Assembly (NCBI GenBank): GCA_024663395.1
Contig: JANFAH010000002.1
Coordinates: 5,022,001-5,086,000 of the forward strand
DNA length: 64,000 nucleotides
Source: Pisolithus tinctorius
Taxonomy: Eukaryota; Basidiomycota; Agaricomycetes; Boletales; Pisolithaceae
Reading direction: 5' to 3'
Shown here piece after piece: positions 31,382 through 42,690 of the stretch. Position 1 is the stretch's first letter. Every line of letters starts with the position of its first letter. The position numbers and the translations under genes are program-made. Under the pieces are notes generated by a model. It was not told where the DNA came from, made no database searches, and was given only the letters and a program-made list of their open reading frames with translations.

Positions 31382-34300
31382 CTACTCTCCATAAGGTTCT
31401 CCGGTCATGTTACTGATGGCGGAGTCGTCGAAATCAAAACCATTGTCGTACAAGTCGTTATCCTCGCTCCCAACGAGGGTACGATCATCTACTAGGGCGG
31501 GGGTAGCAATTCTGTCCTGTAGAGGACGACGAGGGCAGACGGAAGGGCACTGGGCCTGAGTATGCCCGGGACGAGTGGCGTGACAAAGGGGACATTCATA
31601 TAGTCCACAGTTGACGCGGATATGGCCGAGGCGACGGCAGACGTAACACGCTTGACGATAGCGTGGATCAGACAGAGTAAGGGGAAGATCAAACTCGGTC
31701 AAAGCGTTCAGCACAGGAGACGGCGGCAACTGTGCAAGGGACTCGACGATGTTTAACGTGTAGTCGAGTTCTGCACGGGAGACGCCAAAGGCAGTCTCGG
31801 GGTCCACTTCAGACGGCGAGCTATGAGACTCGCAGGGCTGAGGGTTCGGGCCTGACAAGCAGCAGGCGCAAGGTCTATCGGCTCTTCGAAGAGAGCGGGA
31901 CGAATGGGAGGATGACGACGACGATGGTGCGGGAGGGGAGGACGACATGGAGGAAATCAGAGGAGAGGTTGCAGTCGAGGGCCTTCTAGACCCAGGCGGG
32001 GGAGGTGCGATCAACGTCGGATACTGACGAACGTTATAAATGAGGTCGGCACCTCCAAGGACATCAAAAAGTTTAAGAAGCAGGGGAACCTGCTGGAGAG
32101 CAACTTCGTTCAGGATGGTGCGGGCGGGGGACAGAAGGGGATTCTGTCGGTTGACATAGCAAGAAAGTTCCTCAAGCCGAAGGGCTTGGATGGTGGCGTG
32201 ATATATGAGGTCAAGAGGGGAGTCTTCATCCACCTCATGATAAACTGTGCCGATGACGGCGGGGTCAGCAATGAAGAGTCGGTAAGAGGTGACCATCTGG
32301 TCACTAGCTGGCTGTCGTTGCCGATGAGCAAACGGGGTGTGGCGACGAGAAGGTTCACGAGGATAGGTGTAACGGCGAGGGGGCATCTCGAGGGTGACGT
32401 TTCTGATAGAGCGGGTGGTGCGTCGAGTAGGTTGTTTCTGAAGGGAAAAGTCTTTGGGAAACCGTTTCTTATAGGCGGAGAGCGTATCTTCCGCATGTTC
32501 AAGGTGTGACTCTTTTTGCCACGAGTTTTCGGAAGAAGGGTAGCCTTTCCATTTGATTAAGAAGGCGTGTCCGCGGCCGGACCTTTTATGGCCAACTATC
32601 GCCTCAACCTCGTATTCTTCTTCCTCGTTGACCAGGTCAGGTGGTGGAGCTGGGAAGTTCGGTCCGTGGATGTCATTTTCGCGACAGGGCGATAAGAGAG
32701 AAGCATGGAAGACGTTGTGGATCTTCCATCATGCGGGAATTGCGAGGCGATACGTTATTGGAGATAGGATGTCAGAGATTGTGAAGGGTCCTTCTCGTTT
32801 TGGTGCTAGCTTCCTATTCTCATAGGAGCATTTCAAATTTCGTGCTTCTAGCCAAACCTTATCACCTTTTTGGAACGGGGTGAAGGGTCATGACGAGTGG
32901 TCTTTCATCGTTTTTCTGGCTAGGTCGTGGGCCGCGAGGGCTTCTTCCCTAGCTTTTCGGAGTTGCTCGAGTCTAGACTCGGCGGCGGGGAGGTGGGTTT
33001 CCGCAATCAGAGACGGAAGGGGTTTCGGTTCATAGCCGTACATGAGGTAGAACAGCGATTGATGTGTGACGGAGTGGGGTCGGTGGTTGTGCGCAAATTC
33101 TGCCATGGGAAGGTTGGCCACCCACGAGGTGGGATCGTTCTGGCAGAAGATGTGGAGATAGGTCTCCACTTCTTGGTTTACGCATTCTGTTTCTCCATCG
33201 GTCTGTGGGTGATACGCCGTTGACAGGGCAAGGGAGTATCCCAAAAGGGATGCGAGTTCTTTTGCAAAGGTAGAGGTGAATTGAGGGCCTCGATCAGATA
33301 TGATCTTGTCATACAACCCAAAGCGGGAGTAGACCTTCTTGAAAAACAGTGCCGCGATATCAGCAGCGGAGGCAGTTTTCTTAGTGGGTGATAAAATTAC
33401 CCCCTTTGTAAGCCCATGGTCTACCACGACCAAAAGGGAATCATAACCGTTTGAAATGGGTAAATCGGTAACCAGATCGCAAGAGATCTGTTGGAAGGGG
33501 CGGGTCGAGGTGGAGGGAATAGGCGTAAGGGGTGGTGTCGTGGGGTGGGTATTTGCTTTATTTTGCTGACATACAGCACAGCCTTCAACGTATTTTCGGA
33601 CAAATGATGCGAGTCCAGGCCACCAGAACTCGGATGAGACGAGTTGTCGAGTTTTCAGGACACCAGGGTGTCCGGCAGAGGGATGATCATGGTGGTTGGA
33701 CACGACGGTTCGTCGGAGGGTAGGGTCATCAGGGATATACACCCGGTCTTTGTAAAGCAACACCCCGCTGTCAAATCTCCAATCAGAGAGATGGGATTTA
33801 AACGGGAGTGGCATGTCAACGTTTTCGATGGCACGAAGTGCCGTCTGGACTATGGGATCTTTTTCAGAGGACGACACGACCTTCTGAGTAAGGTTGGTGT
33901 CAATAAGGTTGACGAATAAGGTCTGTGGAAGGAGGGTAACTCCTTTGTTGTCTTCATCATCCTCGGGGATATGATCAGGGTGGCGGGAGAGTGCATCTGG
34001 TGCTGCCAGGTCTTTGCCAGGGACGTGTTCCAACTGCAAATCAAAGTCTGCAAGATCAAGGAGCCAGCGGGCCTGGCAACGATTCAAGTTTTGCGGTGAT
34101 TTGAAGTATGTCAGGTTTTTATGGTCTGTGAAGACCTTAACCGGGAAAGGGGATCCATGGAGATAATGTCTCCAAGATTTTAATGCTCGAATAACCCCAA
34201 GTAGTTCTCTGTCATATATGTCGTAGTTTCTTTCTGCGGGGTTGAATGATTGGGACAGAAAGGCACAGGGTTGCCATTGTCCGTTTGAATCTTCTTGAAG

Positions 34301-36085
34301 GAGGATTCCTCCTGTCGCGTACTTGGACGCATCAGTAGTGATTGCGAACAGTCGAGAGGTATCAGGCATCCGAAGGGTTGGTTGTGCCATGAAGATTCTT
34401 TTTAGGAGCTCAAAGGCATCCTGACATTTTCTTGACCAACTCCAATCGACCGTTTTCTTGGTAAGGTCAATGAGTGGTCGTGCGATGTCCGAGTAGTAGG
34501 GGACAAATCTTCTGTAAAAGTTTGCGAATCCTAGGAAGGATCGCACGTCTTTGACCTTTTTAGGGACGGGCCATTCAGCGATGCCCTGGACCTTGACGGG
34601 GTCCATGGTGACGGTGTTTTCTTTGATAATCATGCCAAGGTATTCCACCTCGGCAAGGTCAAAATGACATTTTTCCAGTTTCAGGGGAAGAGAAAGTTCT
34701 CTCATTCTTTCGAGGACACGACGGGTTCTTCGTTTGTGTTCTTCAGGGTCGTTTGAGAAGATGAGGAGGTCATCCATGTAGACGACCAACCATCCTTCAG
34801 CGATCATGTCTCGGAAAGAGTCATTCATGAATCGTTGGAAGGTAGCCGGGGAGTTGCAGAGACCGAAGAACATGACGGTGGGTTTGAAAAGTCCTTTATG
34901 TGTGATAAATGCCACTTTCCATTGGTCTCCCTCCTTGATGCGGACATTGTTGTAGCCAGATCTGACATCCATCTTTGTGAAGACGGAGGCTCCCTTTAGT
35001 TTATCGATGAGATCTGAAATGAGGGGGAGGGGATAGGCGTCCTTCACCGTATTCTTGTTCAGATATCTATAGTCTTGGCAGGGTCGTAGGGAGCCATCCT
35101 TCTTTCCTACGAAGAAGAAGGGGGCGGCTTGGGGAGACTTCGAGGGGCGGATTTTTCCTTCTCGAAGGTTTTCTTCAATGAACTTTTCCACGGACTCTCG
35201 TTCAGAAGGAGAGAGAGGGTATGCCTTGGCCACCTTGGGGACAAAGTCCTCTACAAGATTTATGGCATGGTCGTATGGTCGTGACGGAGGTAAAATTCCG
35301 TCAGATGGTTTTTCAAAAACCGAGGCAAAGTCTTTGTATTCATCGGGAAGGACAGCTTTCGGTTTCTTCTTATGCTCCTCCTGGGCTAGTTCCATGGCTG
35401 TGGTGATTTTTCGGAGAAGACTATTGTTGGGGTTTATTTTCTTTGCTTCTTCGACAAGTTTTCCAACCGACATCACGAAGTGTGCCCAGATGGTTTCATC
35501 TTCTGGTTCTTCGTAATCCATGAACTTGTTTATCCCCTTCTTTTCAGCAGGGGACACAAGATTCACAGTTGGTTCTTCGACAATGGAAGAGACGTCGCGT
35601 CTTAATTCCTTTGATCTATCGGTTTTCTCATCGATAGATAACGTGCCCATCCTCCAGTCTACAACAGGGTTGTTTTCTTGGAGCCAAGGGAGACCCAAAA
35701 TGACGTTTTCCGTCCCACAGTTGATGACATGGAAAAAGGACTGGTGAACGAGTCCTTTAACTTTGAAGTAAAGGGTGGCGGAAAATAATATTCTTCCTTT
35801 AGAGTTTTGGGTTCCATCGGCATTTTTGGCAAGGATGGGTTCGGCGAGTCGTTGAGTGGGGATTCGGTGCTTTTGCACAAAGCCCCAGTCGATGCAAGAA
35901 ATTTCTGCTCCAGAATCAACTAGAGCGGTGGTGTTGACGACTTTCAGAGTAGTTCCTGATGCGTAGAGGGAGATGGGAATCTGCATAGTACGTTCGGGTG
36001 TAGACGTTACAAGTACAGGTGCAACAGAAACTAAACTGTCCTTAGTTTGGGGAACATCTGGCGTCAACGCAGAGTTCCCATTCAA
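31382..36085 (-). pseudogene. pol: Pol of gypsy element 2, with a zinc-knuckle module after the chromodomain
   Basis: The protease motif is ALVDSGAEISCID, RT has VVYMDDLLIFS, and RNase H has ITTDASKYATGGIL. Integrase has an HHCC finger (HPSAGH...CAVC) and keeps D, D and E (SDRGPQF, TDGETECVNQ). TGA at 32888-32890 (after KDHSS) and at 32729-32731 (before [12 protein letters not shown]) interrupt a single continuous frame. A chromodomain follows ([15 protein letters not shown]). The frame then runs on for about 380 residues, through a Ser-rich linker to [14 protein letters not shown] and [16 protein letters not shown], two zinc-knuckle-like motifs. Such knuckles normally sit in gag. Confidence 0.93.
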
Positions 36086-37194
36086 AAATCCTTCCCAAGA
36101 GCTCTAGCAATGTTAACTAGAGCGATGGATGGACCAGCGACTTTTTCTTCATCGTCACTTTCTTCTACTTCCACAATTTTGCAGATCTTCTTTACTTTCT
36201 TTTGGGGAGTTTTCCCCTTGTCTGGGCATTCTCGGGAGAGATGTCCTTTGTTTCCACAGCCGAAACATCTTCCTTCCTTGATGTGACGGTCTCGTTCTTC
36301 TTTGGAGAGTCTCACTCCATCCACGTCCATAGCGTTTGGATCTTTTTCTTCAGTAAAACTGTTCCTTGGGTGGAACGTCTTCTTTTCTTTCCTTCCAAAG
36401 GTTTCATTGACTTTTCTCCATTTAGCGTCGAACTTTTGTGCTTGGGTGTACCACTCAGTAATCTTGGTGGGAGTGGTTTCCATCATGTGGATCTGGTTTG
36501 CGATGAAAGGTTTGAGTCCTTGTGAGAAGAACTCAATCAAAGCGACGTCTTCCGTGATGGTAGAGTCAGCGGCAGCAGTTCGGAAATCGGTGATATACTG
36601 TTCGACCGATTCTTTTTGTTTCAGGGTACGTAGTTTGGCGATGGCAGTACCCGCAGTGTCTGCGGAGGTGAATGAGGCTTTGAAGTCTTTTATAAAATCG
36701 GCAAAGGTGCCGAAACTCGGAGGATTCTTTTCCAGAGACGTTTTCTGGAAGGTAGCAGCCCAAGAGCGGGCAACGTCTTTCTTCATGTACGACAGCGCAT
36801 AGACAACCTTTTTGGTGTCGGAGTCATACAATTCTTTGTTGACCAAGAGGTAGGTCTGTACGGAGTACAGCCAGCTCATGGCATTCTTTTGGTTTCCATC
36901 AAAATCAGATGGAGCGCCAATTTTCAGTTCAGTGGCTTTGGTGGCGTTGCCAACCGGTGCCTTCGACGATGAGCCAGACATCGTAATCTGTGGTGGGGGG
37001 GGCGGTGTAGGGAAGAGTGGTGGGGGACTTGGTTGGATGGGGGTACCAAGTGATGCGAGTGACTGGGAGAAAAGGTTCGAGAGAATTCCAGAGGTGAAAC
37101 CTCTATCTGGCTGTTCAGGTTCGTTGGAGGAGGTGTCTGTGACAGTGCTCTCCTGTTCTTCGTCAGATGACGATTCTTCATGAGTGGGTCGCAA
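36082..37194 (-). CDS. gag: Gag of gypsy element 2
   Basis: The frame is open through 37194, and the first in-frame ATG is at 36981. It has the capsid-like region SWLYSVQTYLLVNKELYD, then a zinc knuckle CFGCGNKGHLSREC and a basic tail. The stop TGA at 36082-36084 overlaps the pol frame, which is -1 relative to gag; a run of five T lies at the overlap, but no perfect slippery heptamer was seen. No internal stop breaks it. Confidence 0.88.
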   Translation of the reverse strand: MRPTHEESSSDEEQESTVTDTSSNEPEQPDRGFTSGILSNLFSQSLASLGTPIQPSPPPLFPTPPPPPQITMSGSSSKAPVGNATKATELKIGAPSDFDGNQKNAMSWLYSVQTYLLVNKELYDSDTKKVVYALSYMKKDVARSWAATFQKTSLEKNPPSFGTFADFIKDFKASFTSADTAGTAIAKLRTLKQKESVEQYITDFRTAAADSTITEDVALIEFFSQGLKPFIANQIHMMETTPTKITEWYTQAQKFDAKWRKVNETFGRKEKKTFHPRNSFTEEKDPNAMDVDGVRLSKEERDRHIKEGRCFGCGNKGHLSRECPDKGKTPQKKVKKICKIVEVEESDDEEKVAGPSIALVNIARALGKDF

Positions 37195-37280
37195 CGGCGC
37201 CCAATGTCGGTTGTTTCGGGGGTTCGTGGTGGTTCACTAAGCAGTGACCAATTCGGCCAAAGGCTGTAGACTTGAGCTTT

Positions 37281-37732
37281 TGTTACGCTCGACCGAAGTC
37301 AAGACGTAGGGAGAGCTCAAACGCAGACTAAGGTTTCTACCCAGCAACGGCTGAAGGTAACCTCTGTAAACGACAGAGGATTTGGGACAATGCCGGTAAG
37401 AGTGGTCCTGGTAAGGGACACTGAGGGCGAAGTTCTGAGAACGCTGCGTATGATTGAGCAGCTCAAGTCTGGGTTTCCAGGACTTGAGCCGACAGTCTAA
37501 ATACTATACAGAGATGGACCATGAGGCGTCCGCATGTAACGAGGTAACTACGCCATTGGTTGAACAATGGCGACACATGTCCTAAGCATGTAGCGAGCCA
37601 GTAACGCTAGTGGTGGAAATAGAGAGCCGTCGGATCAGAGAGAAGACGGCTCAAAAAGGAAACTAAGTCCAACGGATCACAAACGAGGTAAACGTACAAC
37701 AAGAAGGGAAAAGTTAAGGGAGAAACGTAACA
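37281..37732 (-). repeat. 5' LTR of gypsy element 2
   Basis: 452 bp, followed by the GCACC duplication. Between the LTR and gag about 85 bp are non-coding; a primer site was not assigned. Confidence 0.97.
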
Positions 37733-38839
37733 GCACCACTGGTGCATGAGGTGTTGAAGATGACTGTAGATCACAATTATCAGCTTATGTACTTTGATGG
37801 TGCCTCCGTGAAAATATTGACTCACTGGTTTATCCACATGTGGAGTTGCAAGTGGAGGTATGGCATTCTTTGTGAATCCAAAGGAGTCCAATAAAGACTG
37901 ACCCTTCCAGTATGCTCTGTACCGTTGCTCTGTCTGGACAGATTTACTCATGACATCTGGACCTTTTTTGTAGGTCTTCGGGTGTGCTGTATTGTAAAAG
38001 GTGAGCCTTCCATTAACCCAGATGCCCTATGGAACCATGTGCTCACATTTACATGCCTTTTTCCTCTTTCGCTGCAGCCAATCCAGAATCCAGTCCGGGT
38101 CACCCTCCTCTTCTTGCTGAACCATTTCTGCCAGCTTCTGACTAAACTCCTCATCCTCCAGGATGCTCCACTCGGCTTCTTCATCTGCATCCGATTCTGA
38201 GTCACTTAGCACATTATTTCCCTCCTCAATACCAAAGTTCGAGCTTGGAGCAATATAGGTGGGTTCTTCATTTGTCATGTCATTGATATCATCAGATGTG
38301 GCATCTGAATTAACAGACAGTGCATGATGCTGGCCACAGAGTCCAGAGATGTTCTGAGTCCTGGGCCGCTTTTTTGGGTGTCCACATGGCATCTTGGGGT
38401 ATAGTTTGGAGTTCAACATCTTTTTTTTACAGTCACACCATGACCCATGACAGCTCTCCATTCCAGGAACATTTTTGGTTCAGTAAAAGGAGTCAAATGC
38501 ATATTTTTTCGTATTTTTAGCTATTTTTCTTTCGGCGCACCAATTTTTGGACACTAGTTGACATTAAGGGTACATTTTTAAGAGAATTGGCTCGTGCAAA
38601 AATGATAAACTAAGCCTAAATAAACTATTTATGTGATTTAGGGATGCCTCCATTGCATGTGTAATCCAGCAAAAATCAGACAAATTTTTTGATGTGTTTG
38701 CTTGTCCCCGACTGTATATAGTGGAAAACTTGCTGTGTCAGGGACGAGATGTTTGCATAATATCAGCCAGATTAGGCTTGTGACAGCGGTTCCACCTTTG
38801 GGGTTTTTTGGCGTCTTATAAACTCAGTTGTCATCGAGA

Positions 38840-39010
38840 GTAGGTAGTTTGGCTTGCTGTGTTGGCTTGGGCGAGGTGTCCACCTGCAACATCGTTGTTC
38901 GGGACCGCTGGGGGCCCGAGAAAGGAGTTGAGTTGGGCCATTTCCACTTCGGAGGGTCTACCCACTTCCGTGCTGGCTCGCCCAGGTCACCGATCGTGCG
39001 GGGCGAGAAC
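38840..39010 (+). pseudogene. PSD-like fragment carrying the GGST segment
   Basis: It encodes GLGEVSTCNIVV, then about 20 residues, then FHFGGSTHF, matching the C-terminal part of PSD-like copy 1; after that it diverges. The upstream catalytic body is absent. It is a truncated duplicate stranded beyond the MITE/mariner/gypsy nest. Confidence 0.75.
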
Positions 39011-40462
39011 AACGACATGTGATTCATAGGATCAAAAGCGATGAAGTTGGTGCATATGCTAGTGCTCCAGCTGGCATCATCTGGCAGCTATGATCACATT
39101 CATTGCCATGTCCATCAGCCAGGCTGTGGTTTCATCTCTAAATCTGTTTTACCTTTCATGGGAGAACCGTGCGAAGGTGAGAACGAGACTTTTTATGGCG
39201 AAATACGACAATTAATCCGACCATTTGGGAGATCACAGCGCGTCGCTCGTGTACGCTTCGTAGGTCAGGGTGCAAGGCACGAGAATTCAAGCGGGCCGGT
39301 TTCGATGGAAAATTATCTGCTTGGAACTGCACAGCAAGTTAAAGTATATACTTGCTGAACGTAAAGTTCACATACCTCGCCTATATTCACAGCAATGGTG
39401 AACAACTATCCGGCTTGTCCTAGTGACGCATTGTCATCTCTGTTTTCGTACATTCAGTCGTGGGGTGAATATAGTTGGACTCATGTGTGGCATCGTACCC
39501 AGCATCTGGTTCCTCCTTTCAGTTATCCGTCTTGACTTTGTCTCATTCATACATAATCTCTTGGACGTGACTGGTATTGATCGGAAGGTGGGCAATGATC
39601 CGTTGTACGTATCTTTTGTTCTCGCAATCTCTTCCAGTTTATCCTGTCCGTCCTTATAGAGTCTCTCAGTTGGTATCACTTGATAAAGTGACGTGTCCAG
39701 AGTGGATAAGGGAAGTTACCAGAAAGACGTGGTAGGACACGATCGCACACATAAAGGAAACCAAGTGAGAAAGGTGGAGGAGGGGGAGAAAGGGAAAGGA
39801 CGGAAGTGAGCTAGTAAGTTGAAGGAAGGCGCTCCGAAGCCCCCATTGCCATTGTTAGAGCGACAACCTGATCACCAGGCCAAAACTGGAGCCAGCTTCC
39901 ATACCTACCGTTTCTCCGTTGAGTGCTGCCACCGGCAGTACCAGTTGTGTTATGGTCGGGGTAACAAGAAGAGAAGAACAACTCGATCGAGAAACTCGAT
40001 TTTTGTTTCTCTCCAGTGAAGCCACGAGTAGTTGCTAGTAAAGATCAACGTATAGTGGTCTTGAAGACTACCTTTTTTGTGTCCAGTCTGGCAGCTCATT
40101 TATGCCAACACACTGATGTCTCGCTCAGCATGTCTTCCAGTATCAAATGTCAATTTAGGTATTGGTACTAGACATAGCTTGTATTTAGTCTACTCAGTCC
40201 TTCGAATATGGTTTACAAAAACTTGAACACCACTATGCATTCACGTATGCACGACGGATCCGAACAATTTCGGGACGATAACAATTATATTGGTTAGCCT
40301 AGGTTAGCCTCACGAGGGGTTTGTATGACAGCTGGAAGTCCGCATCAGTGAAGAAAAAAAGTTTACAGCGCCTAGGGTCGTCAAGCAGGCAGAATATAGT
40401 AAGGCCAGACGCAGAGGTTCTTCGCTAGACTCCAGTCCCTTGTTTCTCAGTCTTCCCCCATC
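39011..40462. other. Intergenic region, nothing recognised
   Basis: Only short unrelated open frames. No repeat, RNA gene or protein similarity was recognised. The last 100 bp should contain the promoter of the DUF6534-type gene. Confidence 0.4.
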
Positions 40463-41904
40463 ATGGGCCCATATGACCAGATTCTAGGTAGGCTATCCTG
40501 TTTAGCTTTTCGAGCTGATCAAGTTGACACAATCAGGTCCTCTTCTAATAGGGATTCTTTGTGCGTACCATGTTTCTATTTGTAATACCTGCTGCAATGC
40601 TGACCGCCCACCACTGAAGTCAATACCTATTTGTATGGGATCGTCACATACCAATTTGCGTCATATTACCGAGCAGGTGAGTACAATTCCTGTTACAGGC
40701 GTTCCTATCACCCATATCTTACCCATAGATTTCAACGATCGACTTGCCGTGAAGTCTCTGTCATTCTCCGCTGCTATGCTGCTCTTGCTCACGTCCTATT
40801 CGCAGATGTGTGGTGGCATTCTTGCTCGTCCTTGACACAGTTCATAGTATAGCGTAAGTCTCATGTGGTAGGGGCTGCGTCAGTAAGCATCCTCACAGTG
40901 TTCTGCAGGTTAATCTATATGGTTTGGGTGTACATGTGCGTCTGGGCCCTCTCATGCTTCAAGGGGTATCAAAACTCCTGTCAGGGTTGCGAACTATACA
41001 AATCCAACCGCATTGCAGTGTGAGGAGTTGTCACCCGCTCTTCCATTACATTGAGTGACTGATTTCTTAAGACTATGTGTGGCCATATCCCTTCACACCC
41101 ATCGGCACTGCTGCTGCTGCACTTGTAACGCAAATATTTCTCGGTGACCGGTATGTGTCCACAATGGCGTTGCCAAGCTGCTTACAGTCGTTGGCGCAGG
41201 ATATACCGCCTTACCCACAACAAGGTAATTTACGGTATTGTCATCACGATGGCTCTCCCCACATTTGGTCTTGGAATAGCTTGTGGTATCGAAGCATGGT
41301 TCATCCATGTGTAGGTTGTTCTTGTTCTGATTGCCGTGCAGAATGATATTGACACGGTTATTGTTCCTAAGGCTTGCTGATATGCCACGTATCAATGGCC
41401 TTGGGACAGCCTGGATTGTGATGCAAGTGATCGTGGACACATTCTTAACCGGTCAGCATCTGTGTCCCGTCCCATGACTTTGCCACCAATTTTTGTCACA
41501 CCTCCTAGTTACATTATCTATTATTCTCGCTCGTGCGAAGACGGGTTTGCCCACGACGGACAGCGTGCTCAGGCGTTTGATACGCGGGGCTATCCAAACC
41601 GGCTTGTTTGCAATTATATTCTCCTTGGGCGAGTTGATCACTTTCCTGCTGCTTCCAAATGCAAACTTCTATGGCATGTTCGGCGTTCCAGTTGGTCGAA
41701 TCTACTCCAACGTGAGTTTCTTTTCCACACCTGTATCATCATCATACCAATAATGAACATCGACAGACTTTGCTTGACACACTTCTGGTGCGTGAGAAGC
41801 TTAAAAAGGAACTATCAAGTACTGCGTTTAACAGGGCATCGCAGGTACGTCGGCATCATATCAGAGCAGCGTCCACCACCATCTCATTGGTGACCGACCA
41901 ATAG
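40463..41904 (+). CDS. DUF6534-type integral membrane protein, multi-exon
   Basis: Starts MGPYDQIL (40463) and splices to GPLLIGILCA. Later segments read YMVWVYM, then VANYTNPTALQ, then YYVWPYPFTPIGTAA, each joined by short GT..AG introns that keep frame. VIYGIVITMALPTFGLGIA and AIQTGLFAIIFSLGELITF are membrane helices. The region SIILARAKTGLPTTDSVLRR and the end GRIYSN/TLLDTLLVREKL match the C-terminal signature of agaric DUF6534 proteins (seven-helix, function unknown). The exon edges around 40560-40800 were not resolved and may hide a frameshift. The stop is at 41902-41904. Confidence 0.72.
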
Positions 41905-42198
41905 GTGATGGGTTGGGTGCCGATGACGAGAGAGATGCCAGGGTCTGTGGCTACTAACCTTCACCTTGAAGTCCACCACAGCTTGCATGAAAGTTCAGAC
42001 GTTGCAAGTACATGTGATGGGGAACTGAAGCACACCAGCATAAATCAGCAATATTAATCATAGATTGTCGTTCGTTGCCTAGTAATCAAGTTGTTGTCTT
42101 CGCAGTCCCGCACTTAGCTTCGGTGGCCCAGAACCGAAGCTCGATCGGCTCGTCTTTCTCCCTAGGCCTACAACCCATAGTGAGCTCTCACCGACGAA

Positions 42199-42690
42199 AT
42201 GAGCAATGCCTATCCATATGCTTTGGACCTGAATTGCTCTAGGCTTCATAACTCTCCAAGATCGTCCCTGAGGCATCATCGGCCTGCCCAACGCAGCATC
42301 AGTCGTCATCCACTCGCAAATCACACGGCGGATGTCTTTCACGACTCAGAATTTGGAGGAGAATCTGAAGATGGCGAATGGGGAATGGTCGACGGGATGA
42401 GGCTGTGGAAGAACGACGCATTGATGCAGCATCTGTACGGGACAGCTTCGTTCTGGGGCGACGAAATCCTCGAGGACGAGTACGTCAAATCGAATCTTCT
42501 TCTGCTTAATTGCCCAATCCGAAATACAGACGATCGGAACGATGCATTCTGGCTAGCCCAGACATACTTCATGATTCACCAGTTCTCTCGCGCAGAAGGA
42601 TTGCTGCCGCATTCGTTCCCTGTTGTCGTTCTCTCGCAACCAGGAGAAACTAAGGGACTGTTCACCCGAGGGGAGGTGTGTTGGGAATAG
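42199..42690 (+). pseudogene. Fragment resembling APC6/CDC16, anaphase-promoting complex subunit
   Basis: The 163-residue frame has MRLWKNDALMQHLYGTASFW, DAFWLAQTYFMIHQFSRAE and a preceding acidic region, which resemble the N-terminal TPR region of fungal Cut9/CDC16. A 50-bp intron-like stretch (GTACGT..TACAG) in the middle does not keep phase. The remaining TPRs are not found downstream; traces may lie at 42690-42760. A real, essential APC6 gene would be far longer, so this is a partial duplicate. Confidence 0.6.

Larger units (their letters stand above)
30893..37732 (-). mobile_element. Ty3/gypsy LTR retrotransposon 2
   Basis: 452-bp LTRs (TGTTACGC...GTAACA) flank gag and pol on the minus strand. 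The 5-bp target duplication GCACC is at 30888-30892 and 37733-37737 and lies inside the mariner transposase coding region. The LTRs differ at 7 bases only, so it is the youngest insertion in this nest. The LTRs and domain details differ from element 1. Confidence 0.97.
28930..38461 (-). pseudogene. Mariner-type DDE transposase, split by a retrotransposon and a nonsense codon
   Basis: The N-terminal part begins at 38461 and includes an acidic stretch (DSESDADEEAEW), with a stop or unspliced intron near 38027. The segment with KSVQTEQRYRAYWKGQSL continues to the gypsy insertion at 37732. Beyond it (30888 downward) come an acidic linker and FATF, then TGA at 30559-30561, where the frame continues as IRGVSRIAASLEIARLW. 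Catalytic motifs are VYYHDECSFHAND, IFDNSSAHAM and FHCELNPIEM. A 51-bp intron (29191-29241) leads to YWGWSKYRYRQ and the stop at 28930-28932. It cannot be active as it stands. Confidence 0.88.
28724..38714 (-). mobile_element. Tc1/mariner-type DNA transposon
   Basis: The ends CAGTCGGGGACAAGCAAA (28724 onward) and its reverse complement (to 38714) are flanked by TA (28722-28723 and 38715-38716), the classic mariner target. Internal length without the nested gypsy element is about 3.15 kb. It encodes one transposase on the minus strand. Confidence 0.9.
28581..38738. mobile_element. MITE of about 165 bp, split by a mariner insertion
   Basis: The left part (28581-28723) starts ACACAGCGAATTTTCCACTA and contains TAGTACCCTGTTATATGTAA followed by the inverted copy. 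The right part (38717-38738) reads, reverse complemented, ACACAGCAAGTTTTCCACTA. Joined across the mariner element, the two TIRs are about 65-70 bp. It has no coding capacity. The mariner inserted at a TA in the right TIR. Confidence 0.75.

Noticed and set aside
13687..37732. Treating the two gypsy elements as copies of one family
   Set aside because: LTR length and sequence, RT motif (YLDD versus YMDD) and C-terminal organisation all differ.
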